Shown: positions 37,106 through 46,169, numbered from the stretch's first letter. The stretch: 64,000 nt of DNA from JANNSX01 sp041397825 (GCA_041397825.1 JAWKVX010000006.1:434001-498000), one strand, 5' to 3'. Program-made: numbers and translations. Notes: generated by a model from the sequence alone, not told the origin.

Positions 37106-37424
37106 GACCCAATCCTGCCCCGTTTCAGCGCTGTGCCCGCCGGGTGCGCGCCGGTGTCCTTGTCCTCGGCCGCCGCCCCACGCTCGTGCTGCGACGCAAC
37201 ATCATGCAACGCCAGACAGCGGGAATTTGCAAGTCTATCTTGCGCCGCAATAGAGGCGATTGGCTCGGATTTTGTGTGCTTTGCATCCAATTTTACCGTC
37301 TTTGCGAACCCCGCGTTAGGGTTCGCCCGGTAAACTTGCGTCAAATGGTGTGCATCGTCCGGTCGCTGGTGGCACGAATTGTGCGAGACCTGCCGACTTG
37401 CCGAGCACGCCAGGGAGCCGAGCT
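37106..37424. promoter_or_regulatory. Divergent ccr / small-protein-ecm control region
   Basis: 319 non-coding bases between ccr and the plus-strand gene at 37425. It holds three same-strand elements related to TTTGCAA (37226-37232, 37280-37285 and TTTGCGAA at 37301-37308), and a hairpin or palindrome GCGAACCC/GGGTTCGC at 37304-37326. TTTGCAA resembles the sites of ScfR/RamB-type regulators of acetate and short-chain acyl-CoA metabolism. The link to those regulators is inference. Confidence 0.4.
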
Positions 37425-37724
37425 ATGAACAACTTTCTGATGAATCTGTTCGAGGTCGACCAGACCAGTTTCCAGGTCATGGCGCTCATGTGCTCGGCCG
37501 GCGTCTTCCTGATGCAGCAGACGACCGAGAAGACTGCCGCTTCGCTCGTCTTCTACCCTATTCTTCTCCTTTGCGCGCTGGCAGTCCGCAGTGCCGGCAT
37601 CCCGGCCGGCATCTATTTCGGTATGGAGGAAGGCGAGTTCATCGTCTTCACGACGACGATCGGCATGTGCGTGGGCCTCGGCCTGTTCGCCGTCTTCTCA
37701 AGGCTCACCAGCACGGCAACCTGA
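37425..37724 (+). CDS. Small inner-membrane protein of unknown function
   Basis: 99 residues, nearly all hydrophobic, with three predicted membrane segments (about 16-34, 38-57 and 73-94). The start at 37425 (MNNFLMNLFEVDQTSFQ) is preceded by AGGGAG. I do not recognise a family. It is 82 bases upstream of ecm on the same strand and probably shares its promoter, so a role in the same physiological response is possible but unproven. Confidence 0.65.
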   Translation: MNNFLMNLFEVDQTSFQVMALMCSAGVFLMQQTTEKTAASLVFYPILLLCALAVRSAGIPAGIYFGMEEGEFIVFTTTIGMCVGLGLFAVFSRLTSTAT

Positions 37725-37806
37725 CGGCTTGGGGTCGCCATCGCCGATTGTGCGATGCAGCAGATCGGTCTAAACCTGCCCACGGTCGAGGCGAGGAGGA
37801 CCGCTC

Positions 37807-39810
37807 ATGAGCATGGCGAAGGGGGCCCAGTCATCGGTCGACGGTGCAGCCCACCGCGACAAGCCCTGGCTGTTCCGGACCTATGCCGGCCATTCGACGG
37901 CGGCTGCCTCGAATGCGCTCTTCCGGCAGAACCTCGCCAAGGGTCAGACCGGCCTTTCCATCGCCTTCGACCTGCCGACGCAGACCGGTTACGACAGCGA
38001 CCACGCGCTCGCCAGGGGCGAGGTCGGCAAGGTCGGTGTCCCCGTCTCGCATCTGGGCGACATGCGCACGCTGCTCGACGGAATTCCGCTGGGCGAGATG
38101 AACACCTCGATGACGATCAACGCCACGGCCGCCTGGCTGATGGCGCTCTATGTGGCGCTCGCCGACGAGCAGCGCGTGCCGCGCGCCAAGCTCAACGGCA
38201 CGACGCAGAACGACATCATGAAGGAGTATCTCTCGCGCGGCACTTTCATCTTCGCGCCGGCGCCGTCCATTCGGCTGATCAAGGACACGATCGTCTTCTC
38301 GGGACGGGAGATGCCGCGCTGGAATCCGACGAACGTCTGCTCCTATCACCTGCAGGAAGCGGGTGCCACACCGGTCCAGGAGCTCGCCTTTGCTCTGGCG
38401 ACCGCCATCGCCGTACTCGATGCCGTTAAAGCCTCGGGAGAGATCGCCGAAAAAGACTTTCCGGCCGTCGTCGGCCGCATCTCCTTCTTCGTCAACGCCG
38501 GCTTGAAGCTCGTGACCGAGCTCTCGAAGATGCGAGCCTTCGTGGAGCTTTGGGATGAGATCACGCGAGAGCGCTACGGCGTCGCCGATCCGAAGCACCG
38601 GCTATTCCGCTACGGCGTGCAGGTCAACTCGCTCGGCCTGACCGAGCAGCAACCCGAGAACAACGTCACCCGGATCCTCATCGAGATGCTGGCGGTGACG
38701 CTGTCGAAGACGGCGCGCGCCCGGGCCGTGCAGCTCCCGGCCTGGAACGAGGCGCTCGGCCTGCCGCGGCCATGGGATCAGCAATGGTCACTTCGGATGC
38801 AACAGATCTTGGCCTACGAGACCGATCTTCTCGAGCATGAGGATCTGTTCGACGGCTCCAAGGTCGTTGCGGCAAAGGTCGCCGGGCTGAAGGCGGCGGC
38901 CAGCGCGGAGCTCGCACGAATCGAGGCCATGGGTGGCGCCGTCGCGGCCATCGACGACATGAAACGGCAGTTGGTCGATTCGAATGCGCGGCGGCTGGCC
39001 CTGATCGAGAAGGGCGAGAGCGTCGTCGTCGGCGTCAACCGTTACACGGAGACCGAGCCCTCGCCGCTGACCACCGGGGCAGGCGACATTCTGACCGTCG
39101 GCCCCGAGGTCGAGGCCGAGCAGGTGGCGCGGCTCCAGGCCTGGCGCGCGAGCCGCGACGCCAAGGCCGTGACGGCGGCGCTGGCCGATCTCGAGCGGGC
39201 TGCCCGCGAGGGGTTGAACATCGTCGAGCCATCGATCGCCGCGGCAAAGGCGGGCGTTACGACCGGCGAATGGGGGACCGTGCTCCGTCAGGTGTTCGGC
39301 GAGTACCGGGCGCCGACGGGTGTCGGCCGCGCCGCCCGCGTCGAGACCGGTGGGCTCGTCGAGGTGCGTCGTGAGGTCGAGCGGGTCTCGGCGAAGCTCG
39401 GCCGGCGCATCAAGATCCTGATCGGCAAGCCCGGCCTCGACGGCCACTCGAACGGTGCCGAGCAGATCGCGGTGCGCGCCCGCGACGCCGGCATGGAGGT
39501 GGTTTACGAGGGCATCCGCCTGACGCCGGCCGAGATCGTCAACGCGGCGCTGGAGGAGGGCGTGCATGTCGTCGGGCTGTCGGTGCTCTCCGGCAGTCAT
39601 CTGACGTTGGTCGGCGAGGTCATGACGGGACTGCGCGACGCCGGGCTCTCGGACGTGCCCCTGATCGTCGGCGGCATCATCCCGCCGGCCGATGCGGAGA
39701 CGTTGCGGGCGAAGGGTGTGGCGAAGGTGTTCACGCCCAAGGATTTCGATCTGAACGCCATCATGGTGGAGATCGTCGGGCTCGTGGACCGGGTCGCCGC
39801 CGCGGCGTAG
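37807..39810 (+). CDS. ecm: Ethylmalonyl-CoA mutase Ecm
   Basis: A B12-dependent mutase that converts ethylmalonyl-CoA to methylsuccinyl-CoA. At 667 residues it is a single-chain enzyme with an N-terminal TIM-barrel domain (KPWLFRTYAGHSTAAASNAL, LSIAFDLPTQTGYDSDH) and a C-terminal cobalamin domain with the base-off motif DGHSNG, then LSVLSGSHL and IVGGIIPP. The N-terminal sequence matches ethylmalonyl-CoA mutase more than methylmalonyl-CoA mutase, where GIPVEPVYG-type starts are usual. The ccr gene is 700 bases away. The ribosome-binding site is GAGGAGG. Confidence 0.92.
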   Translation: MSMAKGAQSSVDGAAHRDKPWLFRTYAGHSTAAASNALFRQNLAKGQTGLSIAFDLPTQTGYDSDHALARGEVGKVGVPVSHLGDMRTLLDGIPLGEMNTSMTINATAAWLMALYVALADEQRVPRAKLNGTTQNDIMKEYLSRGTFIFAPAPSIRLIKDTIVFSGREMPRWNPTNVCSYHLQEAGATPVQELAFALATAIAVLDAVKASGEIAEKDFPAVVGRISFFVNAGLKLVTELSKMRAFVELWDEITRERYGVADPKHRLFRYGVQVNSLGLTEQQPENNVTRILIEMLAVTLSKTARARAVQLPAWNEALGLPRPWDQQWSLRMQQILAYETDLLEHEDLFDGSKVVAAKVAGLKAAASAELARIEAMGGAVAAIDDMKRQLVDSNARRLALIEKGESVVVGVNRYTETEPSPLTTGAGDILTVGPEVEAEQVARLQAWRASRDAKAVTAALADLERAAREGLNIVEPSIAAAKAGVTTGEWGTVLRQVFGEYRAPTGVGRAARVETGGLVEVRREVERVSAKLGRRIKILIGKPGLDGHSNGAEQIAVRARDAGMEVVYEGIRLTPAEIVNAALEEGVHVVGLSVLSGSHLTLVGEVMTGLRDAGLSDVPLIVGGIIPPADAETLRAKGVAKVFTPKDFDLNAIMVEIVGLVDRVAAAA

Positions 39811-40085
39811 GGCCGCCGCTCGGCGATGTTGAGGCGCGCCATGATCTTGATGCGCGAGGTCACGGCAGCGTGCATGGAGCGCGGCAGCGTCTCGACCTGC
39901 ACGAGGCGGCCGTCCTTGCCGAGCCGCCGCTCCCGACCCGCTTCGCATCCGTCATCAGATACGTCGTCCAGACGCTGTCCTTCAGCTCCAGATCATCGCC
40001 GAGATAGAGCGTCGTGCCGAAGGCACGCGGACGACTTCAGCGGCAACGGAGAGCGTCGTCTGCTTCTGGAAAGGTTGTCGAGTTG
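39811..40085 (-). pseudogene. Frame-broken gene remnant
   Basis: The minus strand carries protein-like sequence split over three frames: PFQKQTTLSVAAEVVRVPS (about 40070-40015), then FGTTLYLGDDLELKDSVWTT (about 40020-39960), then GRLVQVETLPRSMHAAVTSR and IKIMARLNIAERR (about 39915-39830). The pieces are in order and nearly contiguous, as expected for a decayed gene with at least two frameshifts and no start. The parent family is not recognised; the last piece vaguely resembles a region of GspE-type ATPases, but the rest does not. Confidence 0.45.
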
Positions 40086-40109
40086 CGCTAAAAGGAGCCG
40101 ATCGTGTGT

Positions 40110-40604
40110 TCAGGCGGCGATCGGACGCCGTGGGGTCGCGGGCAGAGCACGTGGCCCCGGCCTTGTCTCTGTTCGACCCGTCCGCCCGGCGGCATAGGAG
40201 CTGACGGACGCCACCTCGGCGAGCAGCGTCGCCATCTCGAAGTCCAGCGCATCGATGAGCGCATTGGCCTTGTCGTGAGACTGGCGTGCCGCGCCCGCAA
40301 GCATGAAGGACCCACGCGCCAGGCCGTCGACGCGGTGCCACTGGCGAACCAGCGTCGGCGCGGCGTCGAGCTCGGCCGGCGCGGCCGACGCAAAGGCTGT
40401 GCGATCGGCGGGAACGGGCTTTGCGGTCTCGAGCCTGGTACGAATCGCGTGATTGGCCCGGACGATGCCGCGGCCGATCTTCCAGAGGCCATAGCTCAGG
40501 AACACGGCAACGCTACCGACGATGACGGTGCTCGTCACATCGGCGTTCTGGGACAGCTCGCGAATGAACGCGGCAAGCCCTTGGCTCTTGATCTCGATCT
40601 GCAC
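40110..40604 (-). CDS. Single-pass membrane protein of unknown function
   Basis: 164 residues with a GTG start at 40604 preceded by GGAGCGAG. One membrane segment lies at about 24-45 (TSTVIVGSVAVFLSYGLWKI), followed by a helical region (QWHRVDGLARGSFMLAGAAR, then KANALIDALDFEMATLLAEV) and a basic Pro/Arg-rich tail. I recognise no family. It lies just upstream of the broken remnant on the same strand and may once have been in one operon with it. Confidence 0.6.
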   Translation of the reverse strand: MQIEIKSQGLAAFIRELSQNADVTSTVIVGSVAVFLSYGLWKIGRGIVRANHAIRTRLETAKPVPADRTAFASAAPAELDAAPTLVRQWHRVDGLARGSFMLAGAARQSHDKANALIDALDFEMATLLAEVASVSSYAAGRTGRTETRPGPRALPATPRRPIAA

Positions 40605-40805
40605 GCCAGCTCGCTCCGGAACCTCGATGTCACATGCGACGGCCCGACGGCGCGCCGGTGAGGCCGTGTTGGCCCTCGTGTCCCGGCCGGAACAGGGAGC
40701 ACGAGGTTGTAGGGTCGTCGCAAAGTGTTAAGCAAAATTTACCTCCCGAACGGACGGCGCGGAGGTTTTGCTCGTTCGATGGTTAATTCAGCAGACGGCG
40801 GATGA

Positions 40806-41681
40806 TCAGCCAAGGGGCCCGATCAGGGCTTGGACGTCGGCCGGCGAGACGCCGTTCTCCCGGAGTGCGCGGAGGCTCTCGTCGGAAAGGCTCTTGGCAA
40901 GCTTCCGGCCGTTCACGATCAAGAGCCGATGATGGTGGTATCGGGGTTCTGGCAGGCCGAGGAGCGCTTGCAGGAGTCGGTGCAGGCCGGTTGCCGCCTC
41001 GAGGTCCCGGCCGCGCACGACATGGGTCACGCCCTGGAGCGCGTCGTCGACGACGACCGAGAGATGATAGCTCGTCGGCGTCTCCTTGCGGACGATGACG
41101 GCATCGCCCCAGAGAGCTGCGTCGACGGCGATCCGCGTCTCGCCGCCGTCGAGGTCGAAGCATGTGGCGGTGAGGTCGCCTCGACCTGTGACCCCGAGCC
41201 GCGCGAGAGCCGCCCCCATGTCGATGCGCCAGGCTATTGGCTCGCCGGCCGCGCGCCGGCGCCTGACCTCTGTCTCGGGCATCCCCCGGCAAAGCCCTGG
41301 ATAGTGCGGCTGCCCGTCCGGGTCGCGCGGCCAATCCGCGCCTTTTGCCACAACGGCGGCCGCGATCCCGGTTCGGCTGGCGAAACAGGGATAGAGGAGT
41401 CCCATGTCGCGCAGCCGGTCGGCGGCCAGACGGTAGTCGGCCATATGGGCGGATTGCCGGCGCACGGGGCGCTCGTAATGGAAGCCGATCCAGTCGAGAT
41501 CCTCGAAGATCTGCGCGACATAGGTCTCGCGTGTCCTCGTCACGTCGATGTCCTCGATCCGGAGCAGCACGCGGCCACCCATGCGGTGGGCAAGCTCCTG
41601 GTTGAGCAATGCCGAGTAGGCGTGTCCCAGATGCAGCTCGCCATTCGGACTGGGTGCGAAGCGGAAGACGGGTGTGGTCAT
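40806..41681 (-). CDS. gluQ: Glutamyl-Q tRNA(Asp) synthetase
   Basis: A truncated glutamyl-tRNA synthetase paralogue that attaches glutamate to queuosine in the anticodon of tRNA(Asp). The 291-residue protein has the class I signature SPNGELHLGHAYS and the KMSKS-like KLAKSLSD near the C-terminus, and lacks the anticodon-binding domain of GltX. The ATG at 41681 directly precedes the conserved TPVFRFAPSPNG. It is divergent from the DNA glycosylase gene. Its presence implies queuosine modification in this organism. Confidence 0.92.
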   Translation of the reverse strand: MTTPVFRFAPSPNGELHLGHAYSALLNQELAHRMGGRVLLRIEDIDVTRTRETYVAQIFEDLDWIGFHYERPVRRQSAHMADYRLAADRLRDMGLLYPCFASRTGIAAAVVAKGADWPRDPDGQPHYPGLCRGMPETEVRRRRAAGEPIAWRIDMGAALARLGVTGRGDLTATCFDLDGGETRIAVDAALWGDAVIVRKETPTSYHLSVVVDDALQGVTHVVRGRDLEAATGLHRLLQALLGLPEPRYHHHRLLIVNGRKLAKSLSDESLRALRENGVSPADVQALIGPLG

Positions 41682-41758
41682 GATCTCGCGACAGGTGGTC
41701 AAGGCGCACCGGCCTCGGCTAAGCAAAGGCTAGGGGTACAGGTGCCCGGAGAGCAAGC

Positions 41759-42421
41759 ATGGCGATCCGAAACGTGCCGAATCGGCTGATCGAGGACACC
41801 GGGGACATCCAGACCGGCATCGCCCGCCTGCGCCGGCGGTGCCCGCATATGCGCCGGGCTTATGCCGCCGCCGGCGAGCCGCCACTCCGGCGCGATCCGG
41901 GAGGTTTTCCCGGACTGTGCCATATCGTCGTCGGGCAGATGGTGTCGTTGGCGTCCGCCGAGGCGATCTGGCGCCGGCTCGTCGCCCGGCTCGCGCCGTT
42001 CGAGGCGCGCGGCCTACTCGCCATGAGCGAAACGGACCTGCGCGGGGTCGGTCTCTCCGGTCCGAAGATCCGGACGCTTCGGGCGGTTGCCCAAGCCGTC
42101 GACGCGGCCGATCTGGATTTCGCCGCGCTCGAGGCCGGGACCGATGCCGAGGTCCGGACGACGCTGATGGCCGTCTCCGGCGTCGGGCCCTGGACGGCGG
42201 ACATCTATCTCCTATTCTGTCTGGGTCGGGCTGACGCCTTTGCGGCGGGCGATCTGGCGCTGCAGGTCGCCGCCGGGCATCTCATGGGCCTCGGCACCCG
42301 GCCGTCGCCGACAGAGCTCGAAGCCATCGCCGAGCGCTGGCGGCCCTGGCGCGGCGTCGCAGCCCGCCAGCTCTGGGCCTACTACCGCGTGATCAAGGGT
42401 CGCTCGGGGCAGCCTCTCTAG
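41759..42421 (+). CDS. DNA-3-methyladenine glycosylase (AlkA-type, HhH-GPD)
   Basis: A base-excision repair enzyme that removes alkylated purines. At 220 residues it comprises the HhH-GPD core without the N-terminal AlkA domain. The helix-hairpin-helix SGVGPWTADIYLLFCLG is followed by the catalytic aspartate Asp165 in FAAGDLALQ. SLASAEAIWRRL and LSGPKIRTLRAVA are further family blocks. It is encoded divergently from gluQ; the ATG at 41759 is the natural start. Confidence 0.9.
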   Translation: MAIRNVPNRLIEDTGDIQTGIARLRRRCPHMRRAYAAAGEPPLRRDPGGFPGLCHIVVGQMVSLASAEAIWRRLVARLAPFEARGLLAMSETDLRGVGLSGPKIRTLRAVAQAVDAADLDFAALEAGTDAEVRTTLMAVSGVGPWTADIYLLFCLGRADAFAAGDLALQVAAGHLMGLGTRPSPTELEAIAERWRPWRGVAARQLWAYYRVIKGRSGQPL

Positions 42422-42565
42422 TCGTTTACCCTGCTGGTGTTCTTACGACAGGCCGGTGTCCACTTCGCCTAAGTGTGAATGACCTTCTTGGTTTCGGCAC
42501 GATTGCTTGCGACAAGCCGATGAGTGGGCACGAGATCGCGGGGTCATGAGACATAGAGGCAGACC

Positions 42566-43252
42566 GTGAACGAGTCCGTCAGACCACCCGTTATTGCACT
42601 CGACGGCCCGCGGCTGATGCCGGAGGGCGACCGACCGCCTCGGCAGCTCGTCGTTTTGCTGCACGGGTTCGGTGCCAGCGGCGACGATCTGATCGGGCTC
42701 GCCGAGGCATGGCGCGACATCCTCCCGGACGCCGCCTTCATCGCACCGCATGCCCCGGAGGGCATGCCCTTCGCCGATCTTGCCGGACGCCAGTGGTTCG
42801 CGCTCCAGAGCTTCACGCCGGACGAGCTCTGGCGCGGCGTGAGGCGTGCCGGGCCGCTGCTCGATGCGCTCATCGATCAGGAGCTGGCCCGGGTCGGCCT
42901 GAGCTCATCGGATCTGGCGCTCGTCGGCTTCAGCCAGGGCACGATGATGGCCCTGCACGTCGGCGTCCGGCGTCGCATCGCCCCGGCGGCGATTGTCGGC
43001 TTCTCAGGCATCATTGCCGGCCCCGAGCACTTGGGCGAGGAGATCCAATCGCGGCCGCCCATCCTGCTGGTGCATGGCGACCAGGACGAGGTGATCCCGG
43101 CGAAGGCCCTTGCCCTGACCAGGGACTCGCTCGCTGCAGCCCAGGTCGTCGTCGAATGGCACATACGCCCGGGGCTCGGTCATGGTATAGACCCAGTCGG
43201 TCTCGCCATGGGCGGCGGTTTTCTCCGCCAGGCCTTCGGCGTGCGGAGGTGA
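42566..43252 (+). CDS. Phospholipase/carboxylesterase family hydrolase
   Basis: An alpha/beta hydrolase of 228 residues close to the bacterial carboxylesterase/YpfH group. The oxyanion region LVVLLHGFGASGDDLIGLAE, the nucleophile Ser123 in GFSQGTMMAL, the acid in HGDQDEVIP and the histidine in GLGHGID form a complete triad. There is no signal peptide, so it is cytoplasmic. The substrate is unknown; members hydrolyse short-chain esters or lysophospholipids. Confidence 0.88.
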   Translation: MNESVRPPVIALDGPRLMPEGDRPPRQLVVLLHGFGASGDDLIGLAEAWRDILPDAAFIAPHAPEGMPFADLAGRQWFALQSFTPDELWRGVRRAGPLLDALIDQELARVGLSSSDLALVGFSQGTMMALHVGVRRRIAPAAIVGFSGIIAGPEHLGEEIQSRPPILLVHGDQDEVIPAKALALTRDSLAAAQVVVEWHIRPGLGHGIDPVGLAMGGGFLRQAFGVRR

Positions 43253-43434
43253 GCGAGCGGACCTGAGGTAGCAGCAGGATGAGCTGTGGATCTCCCTCCT
43301 CATCATGCCGGAGGCGTGTCTTCCCCCTCGTCGTGGCGGAGCCGCACCTTCGGCGCGAGTGGCGGGGGAAGTAGGTTGCCTTTGGCACTTGAGTGAACGG
43401 CTGGACTTGTAGCTGGACGAGCGGAGACAATTCG

Positions 43435-45180
43435 ATGAGCGCGGATTCTGCGAGGCCATTGCCGACGGGAGCGGAGCTTTTGGAAAAGGGGCGTGATCTC
43501 GCCAAGACCTGGAAGGTCGAGCCGGGACCGTTCCTCAAGCACCGGAACGTCGAATCCGAAGCCGAATTCAAGCGCCAGTCAGCGGCCGAGCGGCGCATCA
43601 TGCAACATGCGCAGATCGGCTTCCGAGACCATTCCCGCTCCTGCGAGGCCTATCGGGACATCTACGAGCGCTGTCTCGCCAAGGACGTGACCGTCGATCG
43701 CTACGGCATCACGCTCGACTGGTCGATGGGTTACACAAAGGCGACCCGCACGACCGACCTCCAAGGTACCGGCTTGATGCTGGAGGGGCCGGAAGATTTC
43801 GTGAAGCTCGCACATTCCGCCCCGGTCGCCCCGCATTTCGGCGACTTCATCATGGGCTTTCCGTCAGCCGTCGAGAACACGCAAGCCGCCCTCGCCGCCG
43901 GCTCGACCTCGATCGGCAATCTCGGCCAGCTCTTCACGTTCCGCCTGCCGGGCGACAATGACGGAATTGCCGCCACCGAGGCGACCGTCATCGCTCTCGG
44001 CATGTTGGCGGCACAGCCGGTGGAGGTACTTGTTCACTCCAATCTCGACGATGGATTTGCCGGGATCTTCACCGATATTTCCTCGACCATGGGTATGGTG
44101 CTGCTCGAGAAATACATCGTCGAGGATCTGATCGGCGGCTGCCTTTCCCACTGCTATGGTCACCATTTCTCCGATCCGCTGCGCCGGCATGCGTTCCTCA
44201 AGGCGCTCGGGCGAGTCTCGCGGATGCCAGGCACGATGGTCTACGGCAACACGACGAGCTATCGCGGCAACGATGCGCAGAACTACGCCACCCTCGCCGC
44301 CTATCTCTCGGTCGACATCTTCGGCCAGCGGATCGTGCCGACCGGTCATGCCATCAACCCGGTGCCAGTCACCGAGAACACGCGGATTCCCGATATCGAT
44401 GAGATCGTGGATGCCCAGCTGTTCGCCGGGCGCCTCGCCGAGCGGACGCTCGGTCTCGATACCATGATCGACCCCGAGGAGGCCGACAGGGTCGCCGATC
44501 TCATCATCGAGGGTGGCAAGCGCTTCAAGGAGAACGCGCTGAAAGGCCTTGCCGGTGACGGCGTCGACATCGCCGATCCGTTCCGTATGTTCCTCGCCAT
44601 TCGGCGCATGGGTGCCAAGAAGGTCGAGGAGCGCTTCGGCGCCGGTGCGGTCGAGCCCGAGCTGCCCCGAGGTCGCCGCCCGGTCGTTGCCGGCTCGCTG
44701 ATGGAGGAGATCCATCACATGAGCGTCAAGCATATGGCGAAGGTGACGCTGGCGTCCAAGGAGACGCTCGCGCATGCAGGCGTGCGGGTGCTGACCGCCA
44801 CCACCGACGTGCATGAGCATGCCAAGCTCCTGCTTGACACGATGTTCAAGGATCTCGGTTGCATCGTCGTCGACGGTGGTGTCTCGGTCGATCCGATCGA
44901 CATCGCCCGGCAGTTGAAGTCGGTCGAGGTCGATGCCATAGCGCTGACGACCTACAACGGCGTGGCACTCAGCTACTATCAGGCGCTGAAGCAGACGCTC
45001 GCCGAGCATGGCATCACGGTGCCGGTCTTGATCGGCGGTCGCCTCAATCAGGTCCCTCAAGGGTCGAACACGAGCCTCCCCGTCGACGTGACGAAGGAGC
45101 TGGCGGCAGCCGGCGCGGTGGTCTGCCTCGAGGTCGAGGATGCGGTGCCGGCATTGATCGAGGCACGGCGTTCGCGGTGA
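43435..45180 (+). CDS. B12-binding mutase-like protein of uncertain reaction
   Basis: 581 residues. An N-terminal barrel-like domain of about 430 residues contains YGITLDWSMGYTKATRTTDL, SIGNLGQLFTFRLPGDNDGI and VHSNLDDGFAGIFTD. The C-terminal domain (about 445-575) has a cobalamin-binding Rossmann fold with DVHEHA in the DxHxxG position (His460 as the lower ligand, Gly replaced by Ala463), ALTTYNGVALSYY and VLIGGRLNQ. The barrel does not match acyl-CoA mutases; distant similarity to glutamate-mutase-type E subunits is possible. The start at 43435 follows GCGGAGA; the frame extends upstream to a GTG at 43393. It is a stand-alone gene in a genome that also has a B12-dependent Ecm. Confidence 0.7.
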   Translation: MSADSARPLPTGAELLEKGRDLAKTWKVEPGPFLKHRNVESEAEFKRQSAAERRIMQHAQIGFRDHSRSCEAYRDIYERCLAKDVTVDRYGITLDWSMGYTKATRTTDLQGTGLMLEGPEDFVKLAHSAPVAPHFGDFIMGFPSAVENTQAALAAGSTSIGNLGQLFTFRLPGDNDGIAATEATVIALGMLAAQPVEVLVHSNLDDGFAGIFTDISSTMGMVLLEKYIVEDLIGGCLSHCYGHHFSDPLRRHAFLKALGRVSRMPGTMVYGNTTSYRGNDAQNYATLAAYLSVDIFGQRIVPTGHAINPVPVTENTRIPDIDEIVDAQLFAGRLAERTLGLDTMIDPEEADRVADLIIEGGKRFKENALKGLAGDGVDIADPFRMFLAIRRMGAKKVEERFGAGAVEPELPRGRRPVVAGSLMEEIHHMSVKHMAKVTLASKETLAHAGVRVLTATTDVHEHAKLLLDTMFKDLGCIVVDGGVSVDPIDIARQLKSVEVDAIALTTYNGVALSYYQALKQTLAEHGITVPVLIGGRLNQVPQGSNTSLPVDVTKELAAAGAVVCLEVEDAVPALIEARRSR

Positions 45181-45540
45181 GGTGTGGTAAGGCGGCGGAA
45201 CCCAGCAAGCAGTCATGATTGCTGGCGGATTGGCGAAGGGCGGATCGGTCTCTGACTTGGGGACTGCGGCTCAACCTGCCCTGCCGCCATCCTGGCCCTG
45301 GCGTGAGAGGACGGTGTGAGACACTGTCGCGAGTGCTTTCGTTTGACCGCTTCGCCTCAGGCCATTCAATAGCCCATTTCAGAGCCTATCGACCTCCGAG
45401 GCGCATCGGCCACGCCCTGGTCACGCGGCTCTGGACGATTGCCGGCGGACCTTCACATGGTCGACATCGAGAGATAGTATCCCCGCCGTCACCGACTGCC
45501 GATAGGTGCGAATCGGCGGTATCAGGCAAGGACAGGTTCT
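45181..45540. other. Gap upstream of the HNH gene
   Basis: 360 bases with no convincing gene, RNA or strong stem. It presumably carries the terminator region of the B12 protein gene and the promoter of the HNH gene; an AGGACAGG ribosome-binding site ends at about 45537. Confidence 0.4.
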
Positions 45541-46107
45541 TTGACGGCCGCGCACACCGCCTCACCGCCCGACAACTTCCCGGCATTGGTCCTCAATGCC
45601 GATTATCGGCCGTTGAGCTATTATCCCTTGTCGCTATGGGGCTGGCAGGAGACGGTGAAGGCGGTCTTTCTCGATCGGGTCAACATCGTCTCGGAATACG
45701 AGCGCACGGTTCGCAGCCCCAATTTTGAGATGCAGCTGCCGAGCGTGGTCTCGCTCAAGAGCTATGTGAAGCCGGCGCTCTATCCGGCCTTCACGCGCTT
45801 CAACGTGTTCCTGAGAGACCGTTTCTCGTGCCAGTACTGCGGCGCCCGGGAAGATCTCACGTTCGATCACGTCACGCCTCGCTCTCGTGGCGGCATGACG
45901 CGATGGGACAATGTGGTGACGGCGTGTGCACCCTGCAATCTCAGGAAGGGCAGCCTGACGCCGGAGCAGGCGAGGATGCGGCCCTATCAACCGCCCTATC
46001 GGCCGACCGTGTTCGAGCTGCACCGGAACGGGCGGCTGTTTCCGCCCAACTACCTGCACGACAGCTGGCTCGACTATCTCTACTGGGATACGGAGCTGGA
46101 GCCTTAG
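45541..46107 (+). CDS. HNH endonuclease family protein
   Basis: 188 residues, starting at TTG 45541 after AGGACAGG. The C-terminal half holds a full HNH motif: CQYCGAREDLTFDHVTPRSR with the catalytic histidine, then NVVTACAPCNLRKGS with the second cysteine pair. The N-terminus (FPALVLNADYRPLSYYPLSL) and the tail (YLHDSWLDYLYWDTELEP) are strongly conserved among alphaproteobacterial relatives, so it is a housekeeping-type HNH protein and not a toxin or phage nuclease. Its cellular substrate is not established. Confidence 0.88.
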   Translation: MTAAHTASPPDNFPALVLNADYRPLSYYPLSLWGWQETVKAVFLDRVNIVSEYERTVRSPNFEMQLPSVVSLKSYVKPALYPAFTRFNVFLRDRFSCQYCGAREDLTFDHVTPRSRGGMTRWDNVVTACAPCNLRKGSLTPEQARMRPYQPPYRPTVFELHRNGRLFPPNYLHDSWLDYLYWDTELEP

Positions 46108-46169
46108 GGCGTGATGGCCGGCTCTGTCCCGGCCATCCGCATGGTTTCTAGAGCGTCCGGTCGACGACC

